Shown: piece by piece, positions 24,366 to 35,654 of the stretch
Position numbering within the stretch: position 1 is the first letter of the stretch
Layout: each line of letters starts with the position of its first letter
Origin: Chlorops oryzae
Taxonomy: Eukaryota > Arthropoda > Insecta > Diptera > Chloropidae
DNA: 64,000 bases
Assembly: GCA_020466095.1 (NCBI GenBank)
Contig: CM035807.1
Coordinates: 28,709,707 to 28,773,706 of the forward strand
Direction of reading: 5' to 3'
Translations under genes and position numbers: made by a program
The notes under the pieces: generated by a model
Told to the model about the DNA's origin: nothing
What the model saw: only the letters and a program-made list of their open reading frames with translations
The model's database searches: none

Positions 24366-25979
24366 TGTATCAAAATCTAATGACTCATCATGAGTTAAAA
24401 TTAAACCCTTGAGTAATGAAGAGTTCAATTTACCAGAAAGGAGTACTCTGAAGTTACTTGGAAATTATGTGCAGTCATAATGTAGGGTGTGTTGTGCATG
24501 AGAATTGACTAGAATTTGAGTAGCAACGAGAAGTCGTGAAGAAGTTTATTTAAAAAATTATAACAACTGGTACAAGTGGGACAGTTGACCTCTAATTGAA
24601 CACAGCGGGTATACTCGTGGAGGAGTCAAATGTGGGAGTGGTTATTTCTCAATGACAGCTCAATACTTTACTTGGCAAATTAAAAAGGAGTAGCCCTGGT
24701 ATTTTTGTGACTAGTTTGGGAGTAGTTGAAATTACTTTTCATTAAAAAGAAGAAACAAAAAAAAAAAAAAAAACAAAACAAAAAACTCCCTTCGAAGCTT
24801 TAACAAAAGCTGAGAGATTTTTCCGAAACTTCATTGTTCATTTCACATCCACTCGGCTTATGTGTGCGTATAAAACAATACTGCCAAAAAAAAATTTTCA
24901 ATTACTCCAACTAAAAGTGTTTAATTTTAGACACATTCAATGAGCTGAACTTTCAGAATTTCAGTTTATTTTCTCGCAGTATATAACTTTATGGAATTTT
25001 AATCCACTCGCAACAAAGGGAAAATTAAAGCTCAATTTGTTTCAATTTGTTTATTTGGTGTCAACGACACCAGATGTGACACAAGGAAATAATTGCAGAT
25101 GAAGCCTCCATTTAAAAAAAGTTCAATTGGAAAACGTTTTAATGAAAGAGTACAAAATGGAGAAAAAATAAAAAATAAACGAATGAAAATAATTTATTAA
25201 TTGTACGAATATCCGTGGGCTAATCTTTTTTATTTTGTTTTTAAATTTTTTGTCAAATGTGAATAAAAATGTTATTTGTTAAGTCGGTCTTTTGTTTGAA
25301 CTTTGTATTATAGAATATCGGAAAGCGAAACAAAAAAGTGAAATAAGCTGTTGTTTTAACGAACTAATGACTGAGATTTAATGTAAATTTTAAAAAACCC
25401 CTTGAGCCTTTGTGCGCCCATGTGAAAAAGTTGACACTTTTAATTCCTACTCGCGACATGTTCTTGTTTGGGGTATCACAAGATTGTGCGTATGTGAGTA
25501 ATCACAGAGCGAACCACAAGAAATTAGAGAATAATGATCAAGGACAGTCAACTAAGTCATGTCTGCCTCTTCGTCTTACCGCCAGTCTTCTATTTGTTGG
25601 TGTACCTACCGAATGGACATTTCTTTACCAAAGTCGATATGAAGACTCGCGCCGATAGGCGAGTGGACGCACGGAAATGACCTTTAGTGTAACGCCAATT
25701 CTGGATGGTAATTGCTTTCGCTGAAGCTTCGTCACTGGACTCCCCAGCACCCAGAAACAATAATTGAAATTCGACCACTAATTGCCATCACAAGTTCTAC
25801 TGTCTTATGTTTCTATACGTCCATTAAGCTTATGAAAAACATTTTGCTGAAATCTGATATGGCCGAAATAAATACATTTCATTTGAAAGAAATTTAATGA
25901 AATTTAATTTTGGGTTCAGCTTGGCAGGTTTTGACACACCGAATAGAAACAGCAGAAGAAGCAGGAAAGCTTTTAAATG
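24366..25979. other. gene-free stretch
   Basis: 24366-24730 contains many GACTCA/GAGTAG words (ACTCATCATGAGT, GGAGTAGTTG) that may be an eroded motif-rich element, but no ends were found. A-run at 24755-24772. The 25410-25897 and 25590-25778 frames are unrecognised. Confidence 0.45.
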
Positions 25980-26069
25980 TACACTGAAAAAATTATGCAT
26001 CGTTGTTTCTACGATAGGAAGACGTAGAAAAATATAATAGAAGTTACGTAAAATACAATAAGTTCTACT

Positions 26070-26545
26070 GTAAATATAATAGTTTTTACTGTGGAAGAAA
26101 TATGCCCATCATAGATTTTACGATTTAAATATCATAGAATCTACGATGGAAATGTCATAGAATCTACGTAAAATACAATAATTTCTATTGTAAATTCAAT
26201 AGTTTCTACTGTGGAAGAATTTTGTCCATCATAGATTTTACAATTAAAATATCATAGAATCTACGTAAAATACAATAAGTTTTACTGTAAATATAATAGT
26301 TTCTACTGTGGAAGAATTTTGTCCGTCATAGATTTTACGATTTCAATATCATAGAATCTACGATGGAAATGTCATAGAATCTACGTAAAGTACAATAATT
26401 TCTATTGTAAATTCAATAGTTTCTACTGTGGAAGAATTTTGTCCGTCATAGATTTTACGATTTCAATATCATAGAATCTACGATGGAAATATCATAGAAT
26501 CTACGTAAAATACAATAAGTTCTACTGTCAATCTAATAGTTTCTA
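26070..26545. repeat. 120-bp tandem repeat in arm of element A
   Basis: Four units measured on GTGGAAGA spaced 120, 97 and 120 bp; the short interval lacks the CGATGGAAATGTCATAGAATCTA piece. Every unit is internally self-complementary through CGTAGATTCTA/TAGAATCTACG words. Confidence 0.85.
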
Positions 26546-26595
26546 CTGTTTCCCACTTACATTGATATAACAAAACTAGCAAGCACAAATCATAT

Positions 26596-26666
26596 CTCGC
26601 GATGGCGTAGTTGAAGTGTGCTCGACTTGTAATCTGGAAGGTCCGAGTTCGAATCCTGTTGCAGGC
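26596..26666 (+). repeat. tRNA-Thr(UGU)-like pseudogene inside element A
   Basis: TGGCGTAGTTGA at 26603 has the form of a Pol III A box and GAGTTCGAATCCTG at 26645-26658 that of a B box. In tRNA numbering the anticodon loop is CTTGTAA, anticodon TGT, with four of five anticodon-stem pairs (one G-T). The T stem is poor and the 7-bp acceptor stem does not form, so it is not a working tRNA. It is tRNA-derived (SINE-like) or a captured tRNA gene. Confidence 0.6.
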
Positions 26667-26945
26667 AAAAAAATTTGTGGAAAAAAGGAGAATAATTAAA
26701 CTGGCAAGAAAATTTCAAGGAAAAAATACGGAACAGAAAGTAAGTTGCGCGAACCAAATAAATAGTTGATTTCATCGCGCCTTCCAAAACGTCACGCACA
26801 TGCTCTTTCAAGAAATTCCTATAAATTTTTATTTTTATTTTGTAAGCATTAAAGGATTGTTAAAATCTTTTATTTCTCAGTTTTTTTCAATAATATAAAT
26901 GTTAAATTATCTGCTTTTCCAAAAAAAAAAAAAAAAAAAAAAAAA

Positions 26946-26994
26946 CGACGCTCGCTGCAGCAGGGATCGAACCCGCCGACCTTGTTTTCAAGAT
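26946..26994 (-). repeat. tRNA-like 3' half inside element A
   Basis: Minus strand: AAGGTCGGCGGGTTCGATCC then CTGCTGCAGCGAGCGTCG. The T arm is complete (GCGGG/CCTGC, one G-T pair, loop TTCGATC). It is followed directly, on its own strand, by 25 T. The 5' half is replaced by the repeat arm. It is homologous to 57110-57155. Confidence 0.6.
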
Positions 26995-27281
26995 TCGATA
27001 CCGTAGTTCCTATGATTTGATATCGTAGTTCCTACAATATAATATCGTAGTTCCTATTATATTATATCGTAGTTCCCATTATATAATATCGTAGTTCCTA
27101 AGATGGATATCGTTGAATCTACGTTATATATCGTTGAAATCAATGACATTCCTCATCGTAGAAACTACTGCAAAGCGGTCGTAGAATCTATTATATCTTG
27201 CAATTGGACCTATTTCAATTGCGGATATAATAGATTCTACGTCGTATATCATAGATTCTACGACGGAATTTTTTGAGTGTA

Positions 27282-29335
27282 GGTACTATACATACCTACA
27301 TATTAGCAACATAAAACAATGTCGTCATTTCCGTACCAGCTCGAGCAGTAATTAATCATTCTTGTTCCGCTCAATTCGGAACGAATATCCGCTTTTGTTT
27401 GGCGCAATTTTCTATGATTTTTCCAACCGATGACGACTTGCGTTGGCATGAAGACAGGAACCATTCATGTCCTACCTACGTGCTTTCAGTTCTTGTTTAA
27501 ATTGAAATAGGCGAAAACGAGAGAGAGAGAAAAAAGGAGAGAAAATAAAACGAAGACGAAGAAGAAAAGCAGCCGAAAGACGGCAAAGGAAAATACTTAA
27601 ATTCTTCCTCAGGAGTTATGCAAATATTTAAATTAATATTTATTGCTGTTTTTGGCAAGGTATCCTGAACGCTGAACGCGGCGGCTATATATATATATAT
27701 CCATCGCGCAATACGATATTCGTGGCAAGCGATGACTTATCGCCCTGGCATTTTTGATGGCAAGGTGGGGTGGAAAATAAGAGAAACATGAAACGTGCCC
27801 TTAATACCACGAATCGACGTGAATAGAGATCTAGGTTATGTTTTAGCGGCAGTATGAAATTCCCTTCACCTGCTTCGACGGCATGAAATGTCCTGAGGTA
27901 TTTTCAATTTAAGCTTAATAAAAAGTTTTCAATTCCGACGAATTCTTTTTAAAAGCAATGAAAATATTTTAAACAAATCAACGCAATTTCTTTATAATTC
28001 CTCCATATTATGGAAAAATTTTAAGGAACGTATAAAAATAGCCAGCATGATTATTTTTCCAATATTAATTTTTTTGAAAAAAGGCTTGTGGCATTGGATA
28101 AGGACCATCGGGTCTTAGTAACACGGACAGCTGGAATATGCTTTAAAAATCTAAGACTTGCAGCTCTACCTTGACAATGTTAGTTTGTCATGGATCCGCA
28201 AAGTCGAAAAAGGAGATCAGTTACGATGAGAACAGGGAACGTCAGGGATGGCCTGAGTCCTTTGACTACACTAGTCTACAAATAATGAGTTTTTGTTTTT
28301 TCAGAAGCTCTTAATGCAGTTTTCTTATGTACTTTGGCCTTCTAAATACGAAAACATTATTTCAAAAAATCTTTATTTAAGAGTTTTTTTTATATTGATT
28401 AGTAAAAAAAACAAAATTTTTTTTACGGGCTATTGCAGCTTTCTGGAGTAGAACTCGACAGGACATAATCCGATTTGAACAAATTATACCTGAAATTATA
28501 GAAAATTAATAACTTTAAAACCTTTTTCCACATAGTTTTAAGATCGGTCAAGAAAATAAAATTCTATAGACCTTTAAACTTTAATTAAACAAAAAATTTT
28601 ATAGAAAATTTATAAAATTTTTCCTTTCATCGGCAGCTAAAAAATCGATCGCAAGCAAAATAATTTTTTTGGTATTTTTTAAAATCAAAATTCGTTTCCT
28701 TAAGGGGGTTCTCATTGGGCAAAAATATTTTTTTAATTTTATTTTTTCTTATTTTTTATAGCTTGAATATTTGAGAATATCGTGCTAAAGGATTTTTTGA
28801 AATTCGAAATAGTTTAGAAGATGTAGCCTTCTTTGTGGAGCAAGATCTGCGCTAAAACGGGTAATTTTAGCGTTGCTTCCAACTTTGAACGCGTTTTTCT
28901 CGAAACCACTTTTTTGAACTGGCTGCCACGATTTCTCCAGTTCAACTGGACCGATTTGAATGAAACAAAGTGGAATCAACGTAGAATTGTCACCATTATG
29001 GCGTGAACCTCAATCATAATTTTAACAAATTTTTTATTATTTTTTTTTTTACACTGAACTACAAAAAAGATACCTGAAATCGATGGTTCATTTTTAATAG
29101 CCGCTATTTTGTAAAAAAAAAAATCCCAAAATAATTTTGGAGGTTCGCGCTATAATGACATCCATAGTGATTATAACCCCGTTTTTCTTTTTCATTTTGG
29201 ACAACTTTGAGACCTGGAATCGTGACAGCCAGCACTACGCCTTTTTTAGAGCATCCACTTTGACGGCCGAGAACTTTCTTAACCACCCTCACATAAAAAA
29301 ACCAAGTCTGCCTCGCCAATGAGAAAACCCCATTA
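27282..29335. other. gene-free stretch
   Basis: (GA)-rich run 27522-27546 and (TA)n at 27687-27701. No supported gene; the 114-codon minus frame 29104-29448 is unrecognised and overlaps a repeat at its 5' side. Confidence 0.5.
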
Positions 29336-29540
29336 AACTCATAAATGTAAGTGCGGATGGAATCAGATATGTCTCTAATATAGGCTCTTTCAGTATATGG
29401 TTTCGGACAAATATAGGACGACCTTCGCAAAAAGGGGAACACGTTCATTTTGGACTCCTAAATGAGCTCATTATGAGGGCTCACACTCCTAATAAGGATT
29501 CATAAATGACTTATTTAGGATTCCAAACGTTTGCTGTGAT
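29336..29540. mobile_element. GGACTCC-family repeat, copy 1
   Basis: Collinear with 39880-40300: ATATAGGACGACCTTCGCAA, GTTCATTTTGGACTCC, AAATGAGCTCA, GAGGGCTC, then GGATTCCAAACGTTTGCTG. It lacks the 215-bp insertion present in the other copy and so supplies the empty target site for it. Confidence 0.7.
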
Positions 29541-29602
29541 AACAAATTCAAGACTCAAAGTATGAAACATATTTTTGTAATAAGGCATAAAGTATTTCTA
29601 AA

Positions 29603-29980
29603 TACCCTGCAGTAATATGGACTGACCCAAGTATAGCCTTCGGTCAGTCCTTCATGTTACCAGCACTAGTCCCCTCATAATTCCACTTGTAATGTATTCA
29701 ACTGACCGCGATACGGCTGACCGTAGGTCAGTTTTTTTTTTGGGTCAATTGTCGTAATTTTGTCTGGTCTTAGGATAGTCAAATAGGGAAAATGAAGAAC
29801 CAATTTCCTATATTTATTCTTTGATGAAAGTGTCATTTACAGACTAACATTAAATCAACCCATTTATTACTGACCGCCGGCTATCGGATAGAGTGAACTG
29901 CAATAATATAACCGGTAGGATTTGGACCGGTCCAAGGCCAGTCCTTCTTAGGAAATTTACCGGCTCATTATTGCAGGGTA
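29603..29980. mobile_element. CCCTGCAG-ended MITE, copy 2 (374 bp)
   Basis: Starts CCCTGCAGTAATATGGACTG at 29605 and ends CATTATTGCAGGG at 29978, TA outside both ends. It carries GGTCAGTCC, CTGACCGTAGGTCAG and GGACCGGTCC palindromes. Inverted relative to 23959-24363. Confidence 0.85.
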
Positions 29981-31155
29981 CTTTCGTGCAGTTCATAGAG
30001 ACTTTTATATTTATCAAAAAATTTTTTCAGATCCAAAAAAGGCAATCAGATAGCCTTTCGAACGCGACAAAAACGCTACTCTTTCAGAAAATCGCCGTAT
30101 AAATATATTTCCGTCGATCTGACGCTTGGGCTATGCTTGTCATAACTCTCCGACTTTTTTTTTAGCATCCTTCGCATTCCACTTTGAACCCTCGCCTTAA
30201 TTGAATCCTGACAAAAACGATTAATATCAAAACCAAAAATAATCTTTTAATTTTTCCCAGGATATCTTTGAACTCAAGCGAAACAAATTAATTCTTGGGT
30301 GAAGACCTTGCAATTCTAAAGGTCCCATTCCCGTGGTAACGCTTTCTTTTTTGTGCCTAGAAACCTTTAACATGATTAGCGCAATTAAACAAGATAAGAG
30401 TCCTGTTTTCTCCGCGGCCATGACTAGAGTAAACAAATTGTATAATTATACATTCAACATTATTTTCCTGTTTCAGAGCCAAAGTATGAAACGCTCGTGT
30501 TTGTGTGCGTGTGTGTGTGCATGTGTATGTTGAGGCACGGCTGGGAGCTTAAATTTATGGTTTTCACTTACAAATAGTTTGTCATAATGCTTTAGCCGCT
30601 TAAGTCGGATTTGTGGTTTACAAACATATGTGTGTTGAGTAAACATATTTCAAAACAAAAACCAAAAAAAAAGGACACAAGCATGAGGGTTGCGTGACAC
30701 TTGAAATTAATTTTATCAAATCCGAAGTAAACAATGATATTATTACACCTGAGCGTAAAGTTTACATTTGAGAACATGAACGATAAGCGATATAAAAAAA
30801 AAGAAAGCAAAAAAACGAAAAGGAAAAACGTGAGCGATAGATAAATTGAATGCGGAACAAATAAATTTTACATTTTAAAGCGAGCGAGTCATACATTAAA
30901 TGGAACGGCAACTGACAGCTTTTCCCTGCAATGTTATTTGTCCTTAAAATATGAACTTAATTCTTAAAGCGGCATGTTTGAATATGGCCAATGATGGAGT
31001 CAACAGCTTTGCTATTTCGGGAAGGCTTTATTTATTTATTTTTTTTTTTTGTCAAAATACCTTGCGAAAAAGGAAATGAAACAAATTCAAAAGGTGATCT
31101 ATGATTACAGAATTTTCTGACAACGCACAGTAGCTCCAATTCATACATTTCATGG
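29981..31155. other. gene-free stretch
   Basis: (TG)n at 30497-30531. No supported gene; open frames of 61-78 codons are unrecognised. Confidence 0.45.
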
Positions 31156-31560
31156 CAAAAAATCCAAGAATAATGAAACTTCCTACCGAGCTTTATTTTA
31201 TTGGAATCAAGAAAACAAAATCCAGCTTCATCGAAATCGGCCATGTCCACCTCCCACCCCCATACCACCTAAAATATATTTTTAATCTTTTTTCATTTCA
31301 GTTGAAACTTTGAACAAAGTTTCGTATTGATTAGACGTAAATGTTCTGAAAGTCATATAAAAATCTGTCACGCCCACCACCCACTGTACCTACAACCCAA
31401 AATGATTTTTTCATATTAATTTTTGCCCTTTAATCTCCACTTTTTGACACTTTGCACACAGCTTATAGTACTACCAACAACGCAAAAAGATCATGAAAGT
31501 TTCATCAAAATTGGCCACGCCCACTACCAATGACTGCCATTACAATCGCTTATCCTTAAA
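31156..31560 (+). mobile_element. eroded DINE-like relic
   Basis: Two GTCACGCCCACC/GGCCACGCCCACT blocks, each following AAAGTTTCATCAAAAT- or TTTCGTATTGATTAG-type text, resemble the CCACGCCC-rich body of DINE-like elements. No ends or GTCT core survive. Confidence 0.4.
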
Positions 31561-31794
31561 GTGTACAATCGAAATTTTTAAAATTTATATTGCAATTATC
31601 CTGGAAATTTTTCTCAAAAATTGATGATTTCTAAAAATAGCCAATTTATGTCGAGCATTTTCCCTCATAATATGCAAGAATAATCCTAATTGGAAGCCAA
31701 CAGATAGTAAAAGAAACTTGTTTTTTCCCAACAAAAAATAGCAAATATTTTATACTATAGAGTCATTTGCATTTCCGCCCAAGTGTGGCTGCCA

Positions 31795-31985
31795 CCATTA
31801 AGGGTGATACACTAAGGCCTCACATGGGCCCATTGTGGTATCGCGAATAAAGGGTAAACAAAGAAAAAAACAGAAACAGAAGAAACAACACAATTATCCA
31901 TGACCTCAGCTGGGAGTTGAACTGAGCCTCTCGCTACGTAACGGAACAGGGGCCGTCTGCATTTTCGCCTAACTTTAAATCGATT
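31795..31985 (-). mobile_element. candidate tRNA-derived SINE
   Basis: On the minus strand an A-box-like TTAGGCGAAAATGCAG and a B box (CAGTTCAACTCCCAG, 31909-31923) are separated by about 40 bases. This is followed by an unrelated A+T-rich body and a conserved-looking end, GATACCACAATGGGCCCATG then TGAGGCCTTAGTGTATC. Head-tRNA plus body is SINE architecture. No clear tail or target duplication. Confidence 0.4.
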
Positions 31986-32828
31986 TATTGCATATAAATT
32001 ATATGATATAAATCATTCCATCGGTGAATTCATGACTACATGTTATATATTACTACTTTTGAAAAAAATATTTATAGATTTATCTCATTTAGACAATCCT
32101 CTAAAAAACCGCATCATTAATTTTTTTAAATCATTCGGTCGAAAAGTTGACTTTGTGCCACCAAATAACCACTGTGCGACGTACAGTCAGAATATTGCTG
32201 ACGCTTGTACAGTAAATACTCCGCCTATAAAGGCATTTCTGCTTAAAATATCGAAACTTATTTTATTGTTTTTGTTTTTTTTAATTAAGGTACCGAGGAA
32301 TACTGTATTATTATGTGGATGGCAACAGAGGAACTTTACTTACCTAAATCAATGCAATAGTAGTTGTAGTTGTAAGAAAAATATACAACTTTTCAATTGA
32401 GCTGCTATTTCTGAATAAATTTCCTCGAAGAACCGGAAATTCTTTAAGACAATAATAGCTCAGATCGAAGGAAGGAATTCATTGAAACAGGCAAATGTCA
32501 GACAATTAATTGAACAAAATCACGTACGAAGGAAGTAAATGTGGAAGTTTTTTTTTTTTTTTTTTTGGCCACCCAGTTTTGTTTTAGCCTCATTTCCAAA
32601 GCCATGGCTAAACAAAAGACTAATATCTTCTTCTGGTATTTATGCCTTTAATTAGCGAACAGTCTGAGGTTCGTCATTTCCGACTGAGAAAAGCAGTTTT
32701 TGGAACAATAGTTTACTTCTGAACGGTCGGTACATAATGACTTCATATGCGTCTCAAGGTAGAGCGGGGCGCTCAGAACATCAAAAATTTATTTAAATAT
32801 TTGCTCATATAGCAAATTTTCGTTCGAT
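31986..32828. other. gene-free stretch
   Basis: A 122-codon plus frame (32032-32400) begins hydrophobic (MTTCYILLLLKK) and has a second hydrophobic segment near residue 80, but no known domain. A T-run of 19 lies at 32550-32568. Confidence 0.4.
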
Positions 32829-32830
32829 TC

Positions 32831-33013
32831 CACTGTTGCCAGCTTATCTTCCAAAATTAAAGGAACTTTATGGGCCTAAGCGGACACTTACGAGAGAAAA
32901 GCCTTTAAGGACAATTTTTGGTTATTTTAAAGAGTTTCAAATCAAACTTAAGAAAATGTTGGCTTTATTTTGAGACATTTGGGGAATAAATCCCCTAAAT
33001 AAAACTCACAACA
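32831..33013. mobile_element. CACTGTTGCCAG hAT-type MITE, decayed copy
   Basis: Left end CACTGTTGCCAGC; internal GTTGGCTTTATTTTGAGACA, TTTGGGGAATAAATCCCCTAAA and an eroded right end (CTCACAACA) match the order of the intact copy at 40053-40267 (TTGTTTTGAGACATTCAGGG, GGGGGAATGTTCCCCTAAA). Confidence 0.6.
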
Positions 33014-35520
33014 CATGAACGCAAAATTCGAGAGTGCGTTGAGTGTTGAAGTGAAAGTGATTAATTTATATAACAAAACTTTTCTCGCATCAGACTCTGA
33101 TTTTATTTCCAGAATTCGATGGAAAGATTTTATGCCATTCAAAGGTCATGACTCATGAAGAATGTGTTTTGATATGAGAAATTTCATATGAAATTTGAAA
33201 AGCACTTCAAGTCGACAGTTGACGTGAACAATGCTCCATTGACCTAAAGCACTTGAATTTCCAAAAGAAGGGAACAAGAGCCGGATTACAACACACTTGT
33301 AAAAGGTACAAAAATTTCTTAAATTAATAAAAGCAATTTAAAGTTTACAACGAGAGGATGAAGATCCAATTTAAAACAAATTTCGAACAAGCAAAAGTTC
33401 TTTGTGTGAAAATTTGTTAAGGAAATAATTGAAATCTCAAGTACAGAACAAGAGAGGGAATCCCCATTTTCGTATAACTTTTTTGAGATATGCACATTTT
33501 TTGACATCGTAACAGAAAATTGATATTGGTTTCCTCTAAAATTTGATAATTTAGTGAAGGAAAAATCAAATAAAACATTGAAATGGCAAAAGGGTTTGCT
33601 GTCTTTGATGAAATAAGTTGGAATCACGAAGAGAATGTTAAAAAAAAGGCTTAATGAAACTTTTATGAAGTTATCAAAAGATCTTGTCTCACAACATAAT
33701 TCAAAATATCACCATCAAGACGATTTGAGTGTAAAGAGATCAAACAACCTAAGGATATGCATTATTTTAATTCCTATCTTTAAAAAATAAAAATAAATAA
33801 AAATTAGTAAAAAAAAATCCATCTAAATTAAAAATGTCTCAGTTCACGGGATGCCTCCATCACCCAATTATGTACCACTTGTCATCTTTAGCGGCCTGTT
33901 ATCAGCTTCACGTCTCGGTTTTCTAAAATTCAATTAAAACTTTTTATTACCCACAATCTGTGCGATGCAACCTGGCAGTACTGATTTAAGCTAATAAATT
34001 TTTATTACAAAAATAATGTACTGCTTTGGGCGTCCCGTTTTTCTCCAGAAGCAGCAAATTTTGCTATCCCCAACATCACAAAACAAAACAGGAAAAAAAA
34101 ACCTTTTTCGATTCCCACGATTCGTACGATGTTCCATAGTCCATGAACTAGGACGTTGGATGTTGACAAAAAATCGCAAAGGTGGAAACAACAAACTTTT
34201 CCAATATGGTACGCAATCAAAAGTGATTTAAAAAACATTTTTATGGCATATCTTGTCGTAAAACGATGGAGCAAAAACGAAGCAAGAAAAGTTGGTGTCA
34301 CTAAAATTTCAAAAAAAAAAATAAAATGGCAAGCGCCCCAATACAGGCGCAATGAGATTGCTTATCTGTATGATACAACAAACACATAAAATTAAAATGC
34401 TAGAGAGAAAAAAAATCGACGACATAGGTCCTACCTCGCCGAAATCTATACATACTAAACTCTCAACGCACTCTAACTGAGTCAAAACTAAAAATTTTAC
34501 GAAAAAAGGATTAAAAAATTAAAACAGAGCGACACATGTCTTCCCTCTGCGAAGTTATCATAGCACTGAATTGAAAGACTGACGTGACTTCGTTTTTTTG
34601 GCTCGCTTCGGTTGTTCGCTTCGCTTCTCGATTACAAGTGGAATTTTGCTTTAATTTCGATCGTCTTTTATACTTTTTCATTGCTCACAGTTTCTAGCGT
34701 GTGAAAAAATGCTCTCTTTTACGCTCATTCACACTTGGAGCTAACACTTTAGCACCTCGAATATAGTTGCTTGCGTTAAGCCTAGAAAATTTTAGTGCAC
34801 TCGCTGAATGTAATGAATGAGTAAAATTTTCCATTTTGAGATCACAAGTTATTATTTAAACAAATTAAGATGGCTCCAAAGAGAGCATAAAGTATTCCTA
34901 TGGAACTACAAATCAGTTTTTCATATGGTTTTTTCTTATGCTGGCAGAACATCGATAGCTCAATACCAGTATACAGGACAGGATCCGCCTTGAAGCATCG
35001 GCAGTTATGTCATTGGTGTGTTGAACGTTAGCTCCTTATTGTTTTTATTCAATTATAAATTTGCCATTAATGCAAGGACCATGACAATGATTTTTCTCTA
35101 AAAAATGTGTGTGTTTTTTTTAATAATAATAACACTTTCGGAAATCGGTCGTTCATGACAAAATCGTGCATGAAGTCTTCGAAGACATCGTTATTATAAC
35201 TAAGCCGATTTTGACATTCGCATTTCGTTTGGCAATCACGTTCTATGTTGATTTGTTAATATTGTTAAATAGATTTAATATAATCAATTAGATATGTATA
35301 TACTTGCGGACCCCGGGATAGACCGGATAGTTAAACACGCAAGAAGAAGAAGAATTATATATGTATGTATAAACATATAAAAATATTACAATGTCATGTC
35401 AAATAAGCGTTTTATTGAAATTTTTAAAAAATTGTAAGAACTTATTCATGTTTGCATTACGGAATACCAGTCATGTATGACTTCCTCCACGCATGGGATG
35501 CATGACTTCATGAATGACAT
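33014..35520. other. gene-free stretch
   Basis: Open frames of 64-115 codons on both strands between 33319 and 34389 overlap and show no domain. 35150-35520 has repeated CATGACTTC/GAAGTCATG-like words around a (GAA)n run at 35342-35354. No supported gene. Confidence 0.45.
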
Positions 35521-35654
35521 GTCCTGCAAAGTGTCGTGCACGAAACTCGCGACATTTGTATGGATTTTGCATCGACGCCACCTATGCTTTAGTCTCGCAA
35601 GTGTCGTCAACGATTAGTTCAAGTCGTGCAGCCAGCGTCGAAGACGGGTGCAAG

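Larger units (their letters stand above)
25980..27281. mobile_element. foldback element A with two tRNA-like modules (1298 bp)
   Basis: Ends: CACTGAAAAAATT at 25982 and AATTTTTTGAGTG at 27279 (12 of 13 paired), TA outside both. Left arm 25995-26560 is built from ATAGAATCTACG, TAGTTTCTACTGTGGAAGA and CATAGATTTTACGAT words arranged as 120-bp tandem units (GTGGAAGA at 26091, 26211, 26308, 26428). Right arm 26995-27270 repeats ATCGTAGTTCCTA and GATTCTACG. Between the arms lie a plus-strand tRNA-like sequence, about 280 bp of unrelated A+T-rich core, a 25-base A-run, and a minus-strand tRNA-like 3' half. No protein-coding sequence. The terminal type (CACYGARARAAAT plus TA) is shared with 45874-46584. 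Confidence 0.8.

Noticed and set aside
26941..26994. Functional tRNA gene
   Set aside because: Only the T arm and 3' side are present; the 5' half is foldback repeat sequence.
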